Both the position numbers and the translations under genes were made by a program. The notes under the pieces were generated by a model. That model ran no database searches. It was not told the origin of the DNA and saw only the letters and a program-made list of their open reading frames with translations. DNA of 64,000 nucleotides from Toxorhynchites rutilus septentrionalis (taxonomy: Eukaryota > Arthropoda > Insecta > Diptera > Culicidae): positions 285,707,348 to 285,771,347 of the forward strand of contig NC_073746.1 of the NCBI RefSeq assembly GCF_029784135.1, read 5' to 3'. This document shows, piece after piece, positions 34,201-43,887 of the stretch (its first letter is position 1; each line of letters starts with the position of its first letter).

Positions 34201-36487
34201 CGATCCTCTAGGACTAGTTGGCGCAGTTATCACAGTGGGGAAACTTTTTATGCAACGACTGTGGAAATTTGAAGATGCGAATGGAAGGAAATTGGATTGG
34301 GATAGTCCAATTCCCTCAAGACCAAGAGATGAATGGCGAGAATTTCACAGACAACTCCCCATTTTGAACACTATCTCCATAAAACGTTGTGTTTTGGTAC
34401 CGGATCCAATCATCATTGAGCTGCACGTATTTTCAGATGCTTCGGAGAAGGCATACGGAGCGTGTGCTTACCTGAAAAGTTGCAATTTGATGGGAACAAC
34501 TCACATAGCACTACTCTCCTCGAAATCCAAGGTAGCGCCATTGAAAACCCAATCCATTCCACGACTGGAGTTGTGCGGAGCGCTGCTAGCAACGCAGCTA
34601 GCCGAGCAAATTTCAACTGCTATCAAAATCAATCCAGTGGTTTATTTTTGGACGGATTCAACGTGCGTACTGCAGTGGATAAGGGCAACCCCTTCCACAT
34701 GGACAACTTTTGTGGCTAATCGGGTGGCAAAAATACAGCAGACTGCGGAGAATCGTACCTGGAACCACATCCCAGGATGCCAGAATCCAGCCGATCTTAT
34801 TTCAAGGGGCGTGCTTCCTGAAGAGATTATTGGGAACAATCTTTGGTGGGAAGGGCCGTCATGGCTACGAGAATCCCAACGGCACTGGCCGATTCATCCA
34901 GTTCCAGCTAAAACAACAGAGGCAGAAGCTGAGTTCCGTCAGTCAGCGGTTAGTTGCGCGACATTGCAGCAGGATACTTTCACGGTTTGGTATCTCAGCA
35001 AGTTTTCATCGTTCACGGACCTGGTGAGGCGTACCGCATACTGGCTCCGGTTGATGAACATTTTGAAACAACAAGGAAAGAAGGAGAATTCACGGGATTT
35101 TCTCACAACATCGGAGTTAGTAGAGGCAGAATATGCTATAATTCGCAGCGTGCAGAAGGAAGAATTCAAGAAGGAGTGGAAGGCATTATCTAAGGGCGAA
35201 CCGGTCACAGAGAGCTCTCCACTTCGATGGTTTAACCCAACCCTCTCAGCAGAGAATTTGATCCGAGTTGGCGGTAGACTGGAACATTCATTAGAAAGTG
35301 TCAATAGGAAACATCCGATAGTTCTACCAGCACGGCACCCTATAACTAGGATGATTTTTGAACATTTTCATAAGAAATTGCTCCATGCAGGTCCACAACT
35401 GCTTTTGGCAACAGTGAGACAACGATATTGGCCGCTACGAGGACGGAATCTAGCCCGTTTTGTGTATCACAACTGCAATCGTTGTGCTCGATTGAAGCCG
35501 ACTCAAATACAGCAATTCATGGGAGATTTGCCAGCGGCGCGTGTGACCCCCGGAAGACCATTTATCAAGGTGGGTGTAGACTACTTTGGACCCGTCTTCA
35601 TACGGCATGCACCACGTCGACCAGCTTCTAAGGCATATGTCGCTGTGTTCGTGTGCATGTGTACAAAGGCAGTACATCTGGAGATGGTAACTGACCTATC
35701 TACGGATCGTTTCATCCAGGCTTTGCGACGATTTGTTGGAAGAAGGGGAAAATGTTCGGACATTTTTTCGGACAACGGTACTAATTTCGTCGGAGCTCGT
35801 AACCAGTTAGGGGAATTATCAAGATTTCTAAGAGGAACTGATAACCGAGAGAAAATAACTAGAGAATGTGCGAATGAGGGTATTCAGTGGCATTTCAACC
35901 CACCTAGTGCCCCACACTTTGGAGGTTTGTGGGAGGCTGCGGTGAAATCAGCAAAAATTCACCTAATGAAGGTTTTAGGGGATTCGGTGTTGTCATTCGA
36001 AGACATGAGCACATTACTAGTTCAGGTCGAATGTTGCCTGAACTCAAGACCTTTGATCCCAATGTCCGAAGATCCAAACGAACTGGAACCACTCACTCCA
36101 GGGCATTTTCTGATAGGGACTAGCTTGCAACAATTGCCAGAGATGAGTGTGACCGATATTCCGATGAACCGACTCAAGCAGTGGCAAGCAACTCAGAAAA
36201 TTTTGCAGTGTTTCTGGAAAAGATGGAGGACGGAATATTTGGCACAATTGCAGGGGCGCACAAAACGATGGCAACCGCCAATCCAAATTGTTGTGGGTCA
36301 GCTTGTAGTTATACGCGACGAAAATTTACCACCAACTCGTTGGAAAATGGGTCGCATCATTCAACTGCATCCTGGTATGGACGGAGTCGTCAGAGTAGTC
36401 ACTTTGAGGACAGCTACTGGACTACTAAAGAGACCAGTGGAAAAAATATGTTTGTTGCCCCCAGCATGCCAACCTTGCGAAACTTAA
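31214..36487 (+). CDS. BEL/Pao Gag-Pol polyprotein
   Basis: An intact 1757-residue polyprotein from the ATG at 31214 (MPPTTRNNS). The frame is open back to a TTG at 31154 but has no earlier ATG. Gag: coiled N-terminus, then a DUF1759-type domain (LPQIKLQTFDGNIDEWLSF). Zinc-binding region with CPGSHLLYQCPKF, CRNCFRRGHQATEC and CRNCKGKHHTLVC at about residues 340-405. Aspartic protease motif LLDSGSECNFM at about 478. RT: LRVVFDASCKTSSGISLND and YMDD at about 887. RNase H: FSDASEKAYGA and TDSTCVLQW. Integrase: an HHCC finger (HKKLLHAG...CNRCARLK), then catalytic Asp in GVDYFGP (~1456), SDNGTNF (~1520) and Glu in GLWEAAVK (~1574). A DUF5641-type tail follows. No stop or frameshift is seen, and all catalytic residues are present. 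Confidence 0.95.
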   Translation: MPPTTRNNSLKALLAKLKALEGMFNDICRFVNSMDDDTLTTEATVRLDKLDELWEQISEATMDIEMHEDFEEVDDTYPTKRSEFGDRYFKTKSLLLEKVKDPEVKSNPSIRGIEQNQHSTYERVRLPQIKLQTFDGNIDEWLSFRDLYISLIHCKSDLPEVEKFHYLKGCLVGEARSLVDSLAITKANYKIAWEAVMKRYNDSKLLKRRQVQALFNLPNVAKESVVELQSLLEAFERILQTLDQLIQPAEYKDLLLLDLLCSRLDPTTRRSWEEHSATIDQDTVKDLTDFLQKRIRVLSSLPTKSIEPKLNYVPQPKRKLPTQMSHSASQSSSGQCVACPGSHLLYQCPKFQSLPVSARDKLLRSLALCRNCFRRGHQATECNSRYVCRNCKGKHHTLVCFRPEEVQPAKRTSEIRVSTESSSKGLQHNVEDNTPSTSSGTIVVTSNTASKGTSSVLLATAVVLVVGENGITYPARALLDSGSECNFMSDQFSQLLRIKRNRAEVAVSGVGQVNTRVTHSVKAEVRSRVGGYSCNLEFLILPKVTGNLPSTCIDTTNWKIPHGITLADPAFAISKSVDLILGIQQFFTFFKPGKEIHLGDGLPKLSETVFGWVVAGTVISSSIASYHCNVASTVNLEELLTRFWSCEEVVIPNNYSPEETLCEEQFVRTVRRDSNGRYKVSLPKDANVMDKIGESRDIALRRFQWLERRLLRDSELRCQYTQFMEEYIHLGHMRRVRVNQDNLIKRCYLPHHPVIKQTSTTTKLRVVFDASCKTSSGISLNDALLAGPVIQEDLRSIILRCRTKRIMLVADVEKMFRQIIMDEGDQPLQSILWRTDTEQEIGTYELSTVTYGTKPAPFLATRTLKQLADDEQTNFPQAAKAINEDVYMDDVLTGTNNVKEAVDLRVQLEALMRSGGFKLRKWVSNCEEVLHGVPEEDLALGRQDHVELDPDPAVRMLGLTWLPKTDGLKLQFSVPEQHPTDTLSKRMVLSIIAGLFDPLGLVGAVITVGKLFMQRLWKFEDANGRKLDWDSPIPSRPRDEWREFHRQLPILNTISIKRCVLVPDPIIIELHVFSDASEKAYGACAYLKSCNLMGTTHIALLSSKSKVAPLKTQSIPRLELCGALLATQLAEQISTAIKINPVVYFWTDSTCVLQWIRATPSTWTTFVANRVAKIQQTAENRTWNHIPGCQNPADLISRGVLPEEIIGNNLWWEGPSWLRESQRHWPIHPVPAKTTEAEAEFRQSAVSCATLQQDTFTVWYLSKFSSFTDLVRRTAYWLRLMNILKQQGKKENSRDFLTTSELVEAEYAIIRSVQKEEFKKEWKALSKGEPVTESSPLRWFNPTLSAENLIRVGGRLEHSLESVNRKHPIVLPARHPITRMIFEHFHKKLLHAGPQLLLATVRQRYWPLRGRNLARFVYHNCNRCARLKPTQIQQFMGDLPAARVTPGRPFIKVGVDYFGPVFIRHAPRRPASKAYVAVFVCMCTKAVHLEMVTDLSTDRFIQALRRFVGRRGKCSDIFSDNGTNFVGARNQLGELSRFLRGTDNREKITRECANEGIQWHFNPPSAPHFGGLWEAAVKSAKIHLMKVLGDSVLSFEDMSTLLVQVECCLNSRPLIPMSEDPNELEPLTPGHFLIGTSLQQLPEMSVTDIPMNRLKQWQATQKILQCFWKRWRTEYLAQLQGRTKRWQPPIQIVVGQLVVIRDENLPPTRWKMGRIIQLHPGMDGVVRVVTLRTATGLLKRPVEKICLLPPACQPCET

Positions 36488-36563
36488 AAAAAACATGGCT
36501 GCCGGTTTAGTATGCGAGAGTTTTGTCTTTTCAGAAATTAGATAATTTCAGCGCGGCCGAGAA

Positions 36564-37010
36564 TGTTGGATACACTGCGATTTTATGGAGACGGATTCCT
36601 CTGACATGATCAGTTTTGCGGCATGGGCTAGATTTTTATATTGTGGGTACCTGGGTTCACGAACACTAAAACACTGAGAAATGAAATGGGAAAGTGTGAA
36701 CAATAGGAAAGAAAGGAAATTATTATTAACCCCAAGCTTAAGGAGAATAGTTGGATAGTCATTGAGTGGAGAAATTTACCAAATTACAAAGAATTAAGAG
36801 TTAGTAGATTGCTGTAAATAGTATTGTAGAATAAAGTTTTGGAGTGTGAAATTACGTTTTGATAAAAAATAAAGTGTTTCCATACCAAAAATATTGGAAT
36901 TCGTTGTTTGCGAAAAGCAAGTGGGCCGAAAATCCAAGTGCGAATATCGTGGATATATCGCAATCCAGGAGAACCACACCGAGGGCAAGGGCCCGATATC
37001 CAGATAAACA
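36564..37010 (+). repeat. BEL/Pao 3' LTR
   Basis: 447 bp, no difference from 29570-30016 noticed on reading. Directly followed by the AACAT target duplication at 37011-37015. Confidence 0.93.
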
Positions 37011-37015
37011 AACAT

Positions 37016-40000
37016 GATTTTTTTTCCATCAACCAAATTAAAGCTCTCTAACTGCACTACAATTTGTTCTGTGACACCCAACTTCTATCATTCTTAATTC
37101 CGTTGCTATATCATTTTTAACAATTACTGGTGAGCCTTCAATTAAAATCTTCTAAAATCACTATTCTTACTGTACTCACTGTATTTGTAAATTAACTTTC
37201 GCCGTAGCGTTGAAATATTTTCTATTTTCTTGAAAGAAGCCATATTTGAAATATTAACATAAATAATTTCTTGCAAACTGTATATAATCGAGTCCGACCT
37301 GTACTGACATAGGTTCAATATTCCAGTCATTTTTCCCATTTTCGACGTTCGACATTGTTTTCCACTGTTAATAATTGTAGAGTGACAAACTAAGTAGTTT
37401 TTGTGCCTAGTTTGAACAAAATTTCATCTGTCAAAAAATGTCAAATATTTGACCGCCGGTCAAGTAGTTTTTTTTTCCGTCATAACGTTTTTCGCATAAT
37501 ACTAATCCCACGCAATCGGTAATAGAAACCCTAAGTGAGGGTTGCAGTCCACAAACTCAATATCTGAAATTCACCCATCGCACACAACGCTACAAAACAA
37601 AATGAAACTGTCCGTCAGTACTGAAGCAGGATCACTCTCTGGGTTCAAATTCTATGGTGGTTCCCGCATTGGAGGAGGGGATCAACTGTCTTCGTAGAAG
37701 CACACCCATTTTCTCGGCGTCAACAAGCGCGAAAACCGACCCATCCGAGACTAATGTAATTATGGTGTTTTGACGAGTTGCAGTGCCATTGCACAGCAAA
37801 CTGAAGCCCACCCTCCGCAGAGAGTCTACTGCCGTTGACAGCGATGGTGCTGTTCCGCAACATCTTGCCGTGGGACAAAGCAAATGTGTCTGTGTTGGCT
37901 GACGTAATTTCATAAAATATAATTACGCGCGGGATGTGCATGAGAAAATATAGACAATATAGTGTCTATAAGATTGATTCAAGTAATTGCTGGAGTGGAA
38001 TTGAACACAATACCACTCGACTGATCATGGATCATGGATCTATGGAAAACGAATGGCTTATTCCCAACAATTCTAGAAAAAAATATGTATCCCTTTCCAC
38101 AACAAAGTGGAAGTTATTATAAAACCTCAAGCAATCACAAACCAAACCTGATCTCGAAACATCTCATTTAAAATTTATATCATTCTGGACAACCGGTCGC
38201 TTTCCTTTCTCCGGAATGTTGTGAATATTTTCCCCTGCTCCCGGCAAAAAAAGGGATAGCAAAAGAGAATCCCCGGAAGGTTAAGCAGCTCAGCTACGAT
38301 TGAACGAAAGCGGCAAAGGCACAGGTGACGCGTGATGGCGTATGTTTCCATCATGCCTATCTATCTCGCAGGCCAGGTGAAGACCGTTTATCGTGGAATA
38401 ATTTATCCAATTACGCCTCGAAGCGAGACATGATTATTTCTGTGCCGGCTATATCACCTTCAGCCAATTCTACCGCCCTTCCCTCCTCACCTACCGGAGA
38501 TATTTGAAAAATGAAACGAAAACCCAGGGTTCGAGAGTACAGGTTGTGCCGCGTAGGGCCAGCGTTCTTGTCGCTCGGCCGGCACTCGGTTTCAGTGTTT
38601 GGATCGAATTAAATAAATTGCCATTGTAGCCAAGGTGCGCCTTCTAATTTGCTCGCATGACTTTGCGCGCTGACGCTGAATAATCCCTCTCGCTTTCGAC
38701 AAGTTGGCCATCGTCAATTAGGACGCAATGGAAGCTTGTTTGCGCGATGATGTATATTGTCTTTATTGAGTTATAACTTGTACTTGTTTGTTCCGTTGCA
38801 AAACTGATACTCGCTTCATCACTCTCGTCCTTTCCCTTACTCTGTTCAAACACCAGTCCCAGGAGATTGAAGGTGGCAGAAAAATTGCTCTGGCACAAAA
38901 AATGCAACAAAATGCACCCAAACACTCCCACGATCATAACGACACTCACGCAATTTAATGAGACTGTGTACAATTATGGCATTACGTTCATCTGAACATG
39001 ACCTCGACCGTTCTGTCAACATTTTTTTTTCGAGTGTGTCACCCTGGGAAGAAGTTGTTATTCATTGCTCGTTCAAGTGTTTTCCCAATCGAAAAATGTA
39101 ACAACATTCAAGGAAGCACCTGCTAATCCCCGTAAATCCTTCAAATACCTTCGCTGAGATGATTTGTAACATACCTCGAATGAATGCTTTGCCCTCAATG
39201 CCACGGTAAAAGCACATATATGTGTGCACTCAGTGCTTGGTACTTTTGCTGGGCGGTAATCTAATATATATGTTATGGAGCTCTAAGCCGGTTTACCTTG
39301 AAATGCTTCAGTGTTTTGTTGTAACTCCTCCAGGCTGCACACACATATCCACCAACTTGCTAAAAGACGGTGGATTCTAACTTTGTACATTGCAACGTGC
39401 TCAACGTGATATGTTTCTGTGTGTATGTATCAACGTTTACTGCATGTCCACAAAGTGGTGTCACTTTACGTTGCTCTTTTCACCCAACCTCCTACTTGGG
39501 GCTCTTACAAAAGTTGTTAGAGTTAGGCAGATAAGTTCCACTGGGTTGACTCTCGAACATACGGTGCGTGTGCCCGAATATTGTAAAGCGATGAATTCAT
39601 CATCCTAAATTGTTTTGATTTTGTTTTTTATATTGTCAAGTGTCTCACTCTACACAGCTAAAGTTATGTGAAATATGGTGGTATCCATCTCTCCGATGAT
39701 TCCGGCGAGGGGGACCGGAATTTCATTGAGAAAATTTTCTTGAAATTTCTTCGTTTCCACCACCCTCGTAGCTTCGATTGTCTGTTCTCCGAAATTTTTC
39801 CTTGAAAAAAGAGCCACCAGGGACCTAACGTCAGAAACCAGAGGTAATAAATTTCTCAGAGATTTCGCCGCAGCACACCGTTGTCGATGATTAGCCTACA
39901 GTCTACACTTGGATGAACTTTTTAAGAGATTTGCCTAAAACCACATTAGGGGTTTTACTTTGAGAACTTCCGTCAACTTTTCGAATAAAAATAACGCTTC

Positions 40001-40120
40001 GAAGAAGTATGTGAAGATGTTGAAGATAACCGCCGCATCGAACCGCCCATCATGTATGGTAATGACTATTGAGCAATTCCACGCCGAATCAATCAGCCGT
40101 TAACCCAGCCCAGGTTAGGT
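37016..40120. other. Unassigned stretch, transposon-poor from 37.6 to 39.3 kb
   Basis: A lone pogo-like right end, TATATAATCGAGTCCGACCTG then TA, ends at 37301. From 37600 to 39300 composition is balanced, with no recognisable element and only short open frames (up to 109 codons, 38644-38973 minus). No domain or RNA gene recognised. Could be host intronic or intergenic sequence. Confidence 0.4.
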
Positions 40121-40122
40121 TT

Positions 40123-40642
40123 TTGAAACCTACTACTTATGATGGAAGCTACCCAAATTCACAATTGTCATTATCAATTTAAATTACGACTTTTTCAAAA
40201 ATGCGTATTCAAATTCATTGATACTTCTTTCAAAAAATGTTAACTCGGAATCCATATGTCTGATTAAAATATGTTGTTCAAAAAAGTTGTTGAAAAATCA
40301 ATGAACTATTGAAGCAAAATAATACACTGTTAAAAAGTTTTTAATACTAAATTAATAAACATAAAAAAAAAGTTATAAAAGTTTAAAATATGAAATTCAA
40401 GTTTTGAGTAAAAATTTTTAACAGCGCCTTTGAAATGTTATTTCTCCTAAGTATTGATTTTCTAATAATTTGGTGGAAAATCATATTAGAATCAGACATC
40501 TTGATTTCGAGTTACGATTTTTTGAAAAAAAAAGATCAATGATTTTGAGTACGCCCTTTTCAAAAACCAGTCGTAATTTAAATTGATCATATGATAATGA
40601 AAATAGCGATTTTGGGTAATTTCCATTAGTACCAAGTTTCAA
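40123..40642. mobile_element. Long-TIR MITE (~520 bp)
   Basis: TTGAAACCTACTAC...ATGGAAGCTACCC...TCAATTTAAATTACGAC near 40123-40195 is matched by the reverse complement of 40570-40642 (...GTCGTAATTTAAATTGATC...GGGTAATTTCCATTAGTACC...GTTTCAA). This gives imperfect inverted repeats of about 70 bp around an AT-rich core without coding capacity. Target duplication not resolved. Confidence 0.7.
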
Positions 40643-40897
40643 TAAAATCTAAAAGAGTCGAGTTTGAATTTGCTTTTAGGACTAGGATATTATTCTATTC
40701 AATTCGTTTGAGTATCAGTTCGGATATTATTTTGACGTGGGACTACGTCTAACCGGAATATACGGGGGTAAAATGAAAACCTAAACACAGAACATGCAGG
40801 AAAAAATTAAAGATTTCGAATGTTTATAACTCGAACATTTCTTACTGAATCGGAAGGATGTTTGCATCAATTGATAGGGAATATTTCCACGCTTCTC

Positions 40898-41958
40898 AAG
40901 GGTGTGTCACATCAAATTGCATCACGGAAAAAACGCTGTAGAAATTCGCCCAGTAGACCGATCCTTTTGAAAATTTTAGACAGTAAAATAAAAACTATTA
41001 AACAACTTTTGGCATTTTCTTTTTATTCATACTTCGAGCCCAAGCCCGTATGCTCGCACCTTCCTCTTTACCCCGTCCATAAGGTTCTGTACAACGTCAG
41101 GTTGTAGTTTTTTTTGAACAGAAATCCATTTTCTCTTGAAGCCCGCCTCCGATTTGACAACTTTTGGGTTCTTCCGGAGGGCCTGCTTCATAATCGCCCA
41201 ACTCCGCTTTCCGCAAGAGCAGATCGCTTGCCACACCATGTACTTTTTGGCAAACTTGGATAGTTTCTGCTTGCGAATCTCCTCCGGAACGCTGAATTTG
41301 TCCTCTGCGGAGAAGAACAACAGGCCCGGCAGCTGACGAAAGTCCGCTTTGACGTAGGTTTCGTCGTCCATTACCAGGCAATGCGGCTTCGTCAGAATTT
41401 CGGTGTACAGCTTCCGGGCTCGCGTCTTCCCCACCATGTTTTTCATTTCGTCGCGGTTAGGAGCCTTCTGAACCTTGTATGTACGCAGGCCCTCCTGCTG
41501 CTTGGTCCGCTGGACGAATGAACTTGACAAATTCAGCTTATTGGCGACATCCCGGACCGAACTTCTCGGATCACGTCTAAACTGCTTAACTACGCGCTTG
41601 TGATCTTTTTCACTGACGGAGCATCCATTTTTGCCGTTCTTCACCTTCCGGTCGATGGTTAGGTTCTCGAAGTATCGTTTTAGTACTCTGCTGACCGTGG
41701 ATTGGACGATTCCCAGCATTTTACCGATGTCCCGATGTGACAACTCCGGATTCTCGAAATGAGTGTACAAGATTAATTCACGACGCTCTTTTTCGTTCGA
41801 CGACATTTTTCCAAATTTACGAAAAATTGACAGTGAAGCATGGCCAACGTGATCTATACACTCTTATCTGATTATAAGCGAAAGCTGAAGATATAATTCC
41901 TAAAAATTAAATTTCTACAGCGTTTTTTCCGTGATGCAATTTGATGTGACACACCCTT
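40898..41958 (-). mobile_element. ITmDD37E-type element, internally deleted, perfect 49-bp TIRs
   Basis: Terminal inverted repeats 40898-40946 and 41910-41958 are a perfect 49/49 match, beginning AAGGGTGTGTCACATCAAAT. They enclose a minus-strand transposase-derived frame. Flanking dinucleotides are TC on the left and TA on the right, so a clean TA duplication is not seen. Perfect TIRs around a catalytically gutted gene suggest mobilisation in trans. Confidence 0.85.
41027..41806 (-). CDS. ITmDD37E transposase with in-frame catalytic deletion
   Basis: A 259-residue frame from the ATG at 41806. The N-terminal two helix-turn-helix domains are complete (HFENPELSHRDIGKMLGIVQ, then VSRVLKRYF; second domain SSVRDVANKLNLSSSFVQRT). 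The catalytic domain begins normally with the first Asp in MDDETYVKADF and continues to VWQAICSCGKRS. It then jumps directly to WAIMKQALRKNP, which belongs right after the catalytic Glu. From memory about 80-90 residues, holding the second Asp and the Glu, are missing, yet the reading frame is kept. The product could still bind the TIRs but not cut, and so could act as a repressor (inference). Confidence 0.85.
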   Translation of the reverse strand: MSSNEKERRELILYTHFENPELSHRDIGKMLGIVQSTVSRVLKRYFENLTIDRKVKNGKNGCSVSEKDHKRVVKQFRRDPRSSVRDVANKLNLSSSFVQRTKQQEGLRTYKVQKAPNRDEMKNMVGKTRARKLYTEILTKPHCLVMDDETYVKADFRQLPGLLFFSAEDKFSVPEEIRKQKLSKFAKKYMVWQAICSCGKRSWAIMKQALRKNPKVVKSEAGFKRKWISVQKKLQPDVVQNLMDGVKRKVRAYGLGLEV

Positions 41959-42069
41959 TATCTCAATCAATAAAATGTTATTTTTCATCAGATAAACTAT
42001 TGAATAACTGTAAAATGTGCAGCGTTATCTAAACGCCCTAACTGCCTCGTTTTAATTGGCCCGATTTAC

Positions 42070-42935
42070 GGTTTCCCCAACACAGCTATCAAAACCAAAC
42101 AGCCTTGGAGAAATCGGTATTGCAAACACATGAAAGTAGGGGGAGCATTTGTTTCCACCGAAATGTGTTCACTAACAGAGATTTCAAAACCGATGTGCCT
42201 GGAGGAAATCGGCATTGCAAATTCATGCAAGTCGGGGGTATTTTTGTTCAGACTGGAATGTGTTTCCCCAACACAGAATTCAGAACCAAGGTATCTGGGG
42301 AAATCAGTATTGCAGAAACATGCAAGTCGGGGGTATTTTTGTTCCGACTGAAATGTGTTTCCCCAACACAGAATTCAGAACCAAGGTATCTGGGGAAATC
42401 GGTATTGCAAAAACATGCAAGTCGGGGGTATTTTTGTTCCGACTGGAATGTGTTTCCCCAACACAAAATTCAGAACCAAGGTATCTGGGGAAATCGGTAT
42501 TGCAGAAACATGCAAGTCGGGGGTATTTTTGTTTCGACTGAAATGTGTTTCTCCAGCACAGGCTTCAAAACCAAGGAAGGCGATCTGGCGTAGTGGTAAC
42601 ATCCATATTTCTCACGCAGAGATCACGAGTTCAATTCTCACTCCCAACATTCTTCTAAAAATGGAAGTAAAAGTGACGAACCACCCGAAATGTGTTAAAA
42701 GTCACTATAATAGAGAAAAACAAAGAAATGTGTTTCCCAAACACAAACTTCTAATCCATGTAGTGTGAGGAAATTGGCATTGCGAATTCATGTAAGTCGG
42801 GGACAGTTTTGTTCCCACTGAAATGTGTTTCTCCAGCACAGACTTCAAAACCAAGGTTTCTGGGGAGTACTTTCGTACTCGCTTGCCTTTGTGTAGACTA
42901 GAATATGTTTCCCTAACACGATCTTCTAAACTTAG
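42070..42935 (+). repeat. 95-bp satellite array
   Basis: Landmark GTCGGGGGTATTTTTGTT starts at 42231, 42326, 42421 and 42516, an exact 95-bp period. Each unit also holds AATGTGTTTCCCCAACACAG and AACCAAGGTATCTGGGGAAA. More diverged units flank this core (from about 42070, and again 42725-42935), giving roughly eight or nine in all. The unit has no stop in any plus frame, which produces long spurious frames of 108-162 codons. Confidence 0.92.
42579..42724 (+). mobile_element. Short tRNA-derived SINE inside the satellite
   Basis: GGCGATCTGGCGTAGTGGTA looks like a tRNA 5' end with an A box, and GAGTTCAATTC about 35 nt later is a B box. About 75 bp of tail ends in an A-rich stretch. It interrupts the satellite after a unit's ...CCAAGG. 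Anticodon region AGAGATC is not a credible functional tRNA, so it is called a SINE. Confidence 0.55.
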
Positions 42936-42939
42936 GAAC

Positions 42940-43785
42940 ATGGAAAAATCGTGCGGACGCTAGATGCGAATGAAGTTTCAAGCAAATTTAGTTCGAGAAG
43001 TACGTACAATTGAGAGATGCAAACTTCAGAGGGAAACGCAAAATAAAATAATCGTTCGATATTTCTTCCGTTCACAAATATTGTCCTAGGCATCATACGT
43101 AACGTAAAAGAACTGTCATTAAATTTACTTGTAGCGAAGAACATAATCTATCACAATGCATGAATTGCACTTACATGGCATTTGTTCAATCTTTTTACTC
43201 ATAGAGCAAATATAATGAATTCAATTGAATTCGGAAATTGTTTCATTCAAACAAGAATTCAATCAATACAAACAAATAATTGCTAAGCTAAGGTCCCACG
43301 TCAACCTTACGGTTATATCATAGATATAACCCACCCATTTTTTTTTTTTTGGAATGAAGATTTTTTGTCTTCCCTCTTCATATTTCTGCAGCAAAATTGT
43401 AATTGATGCCTGATACCGATGTTTGTATTGAAGGATAACAAAAATGATTGAATGAATTCAAACTCAGTTTCAGCTGTTTTGCTATTGATGAATCACTAAG
43501 TTCTGCTAAACATGATTGACGTAATAATGATCAAATTGAATTTTCTAACATCCAAAAAATGTCATTAGAATGTGACACTTCTCCAGATTGTCTTCAAGGC
43601 AAATCTATTCGTGCGGCTAGAAATCCACATTCAGTTTTTATGACCTGTCTTAGTTTCTACGATCAACTATAAATGGTACGGTATGGGGTTCCATAATACG
43701 ACTATAATAATAACTATAATGGTACGGTATGGGGTTTTCATGTGATGACGATTTTCAACATCCCAATGCTTAAAACTTCTTTCTA
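42940..43785. other. AT-rich non-coding stretch
   Basis: A perfect 9-bp-arm palindrome, GGTTATATC-ATA-GATATAACC, lies at 43311-43331. GGTACGGTATGGGGTT occurs twice (43675 and 43721 regions). No gene recognised. Confidence 0.5.
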
Positions 43786-43864
43786 TTAACCCATTAAAGC
43801 CAACTGTTCGAAAAATCGAACAAACCCTTTGTTAATATCGAACAGCTGGCCGTTATTAGGTTAA
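43786..43864. mobile_element. 79-bp TTAA-flanked inverted repeat (piggyBac-type mini-MITE)
   Basis: TTAACCCATTAAAGCCAACT...GTTCGA is mirrored by TCGAACAGCTGGCCGTTATT then AGGTTAA. TTAA is at both outer edges (43786-43789, 43861-43864), with CC next to it as in piggyBac termini. Far too short to code. Confidence 0.6.
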
Positions 43865-43887
43865 TTACGCAGATTTTCTTCATACAA

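Larger units (their letters stand above)
29570..37010 (+). mobile_element. BEL/Pao LTR retrotransposon, apparently complete
   Basis: 7441 bp with two 447-bp LTRs (TG...CA) that look identical by eye, and a perfect 5-bp target duplication AACAT (29565-29569, 37011-37015). A tRNA-Tyr-type primer-binding site lies 1 nt after the 5' LTR. A 1.2-kb leader is followed by one uninterrupted gag-pol frame. 5-bp duplications and a gag-protease-RT-RNase H-integrase order in a single frame are standard for BEL/Pao. There is no env-like frame. The purine tract before the 3' LTR is weak (GCGGCCGAGAA). All visible features are consistent with a recent, possibly active insertion. Confidence 0.95.

Noticed and set aside
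42105..42768. Several overlapping plus frames of 108-162 codons
   Set aside because: Products of the 95-bp satellite, open in all frames. No protein family resemblance.
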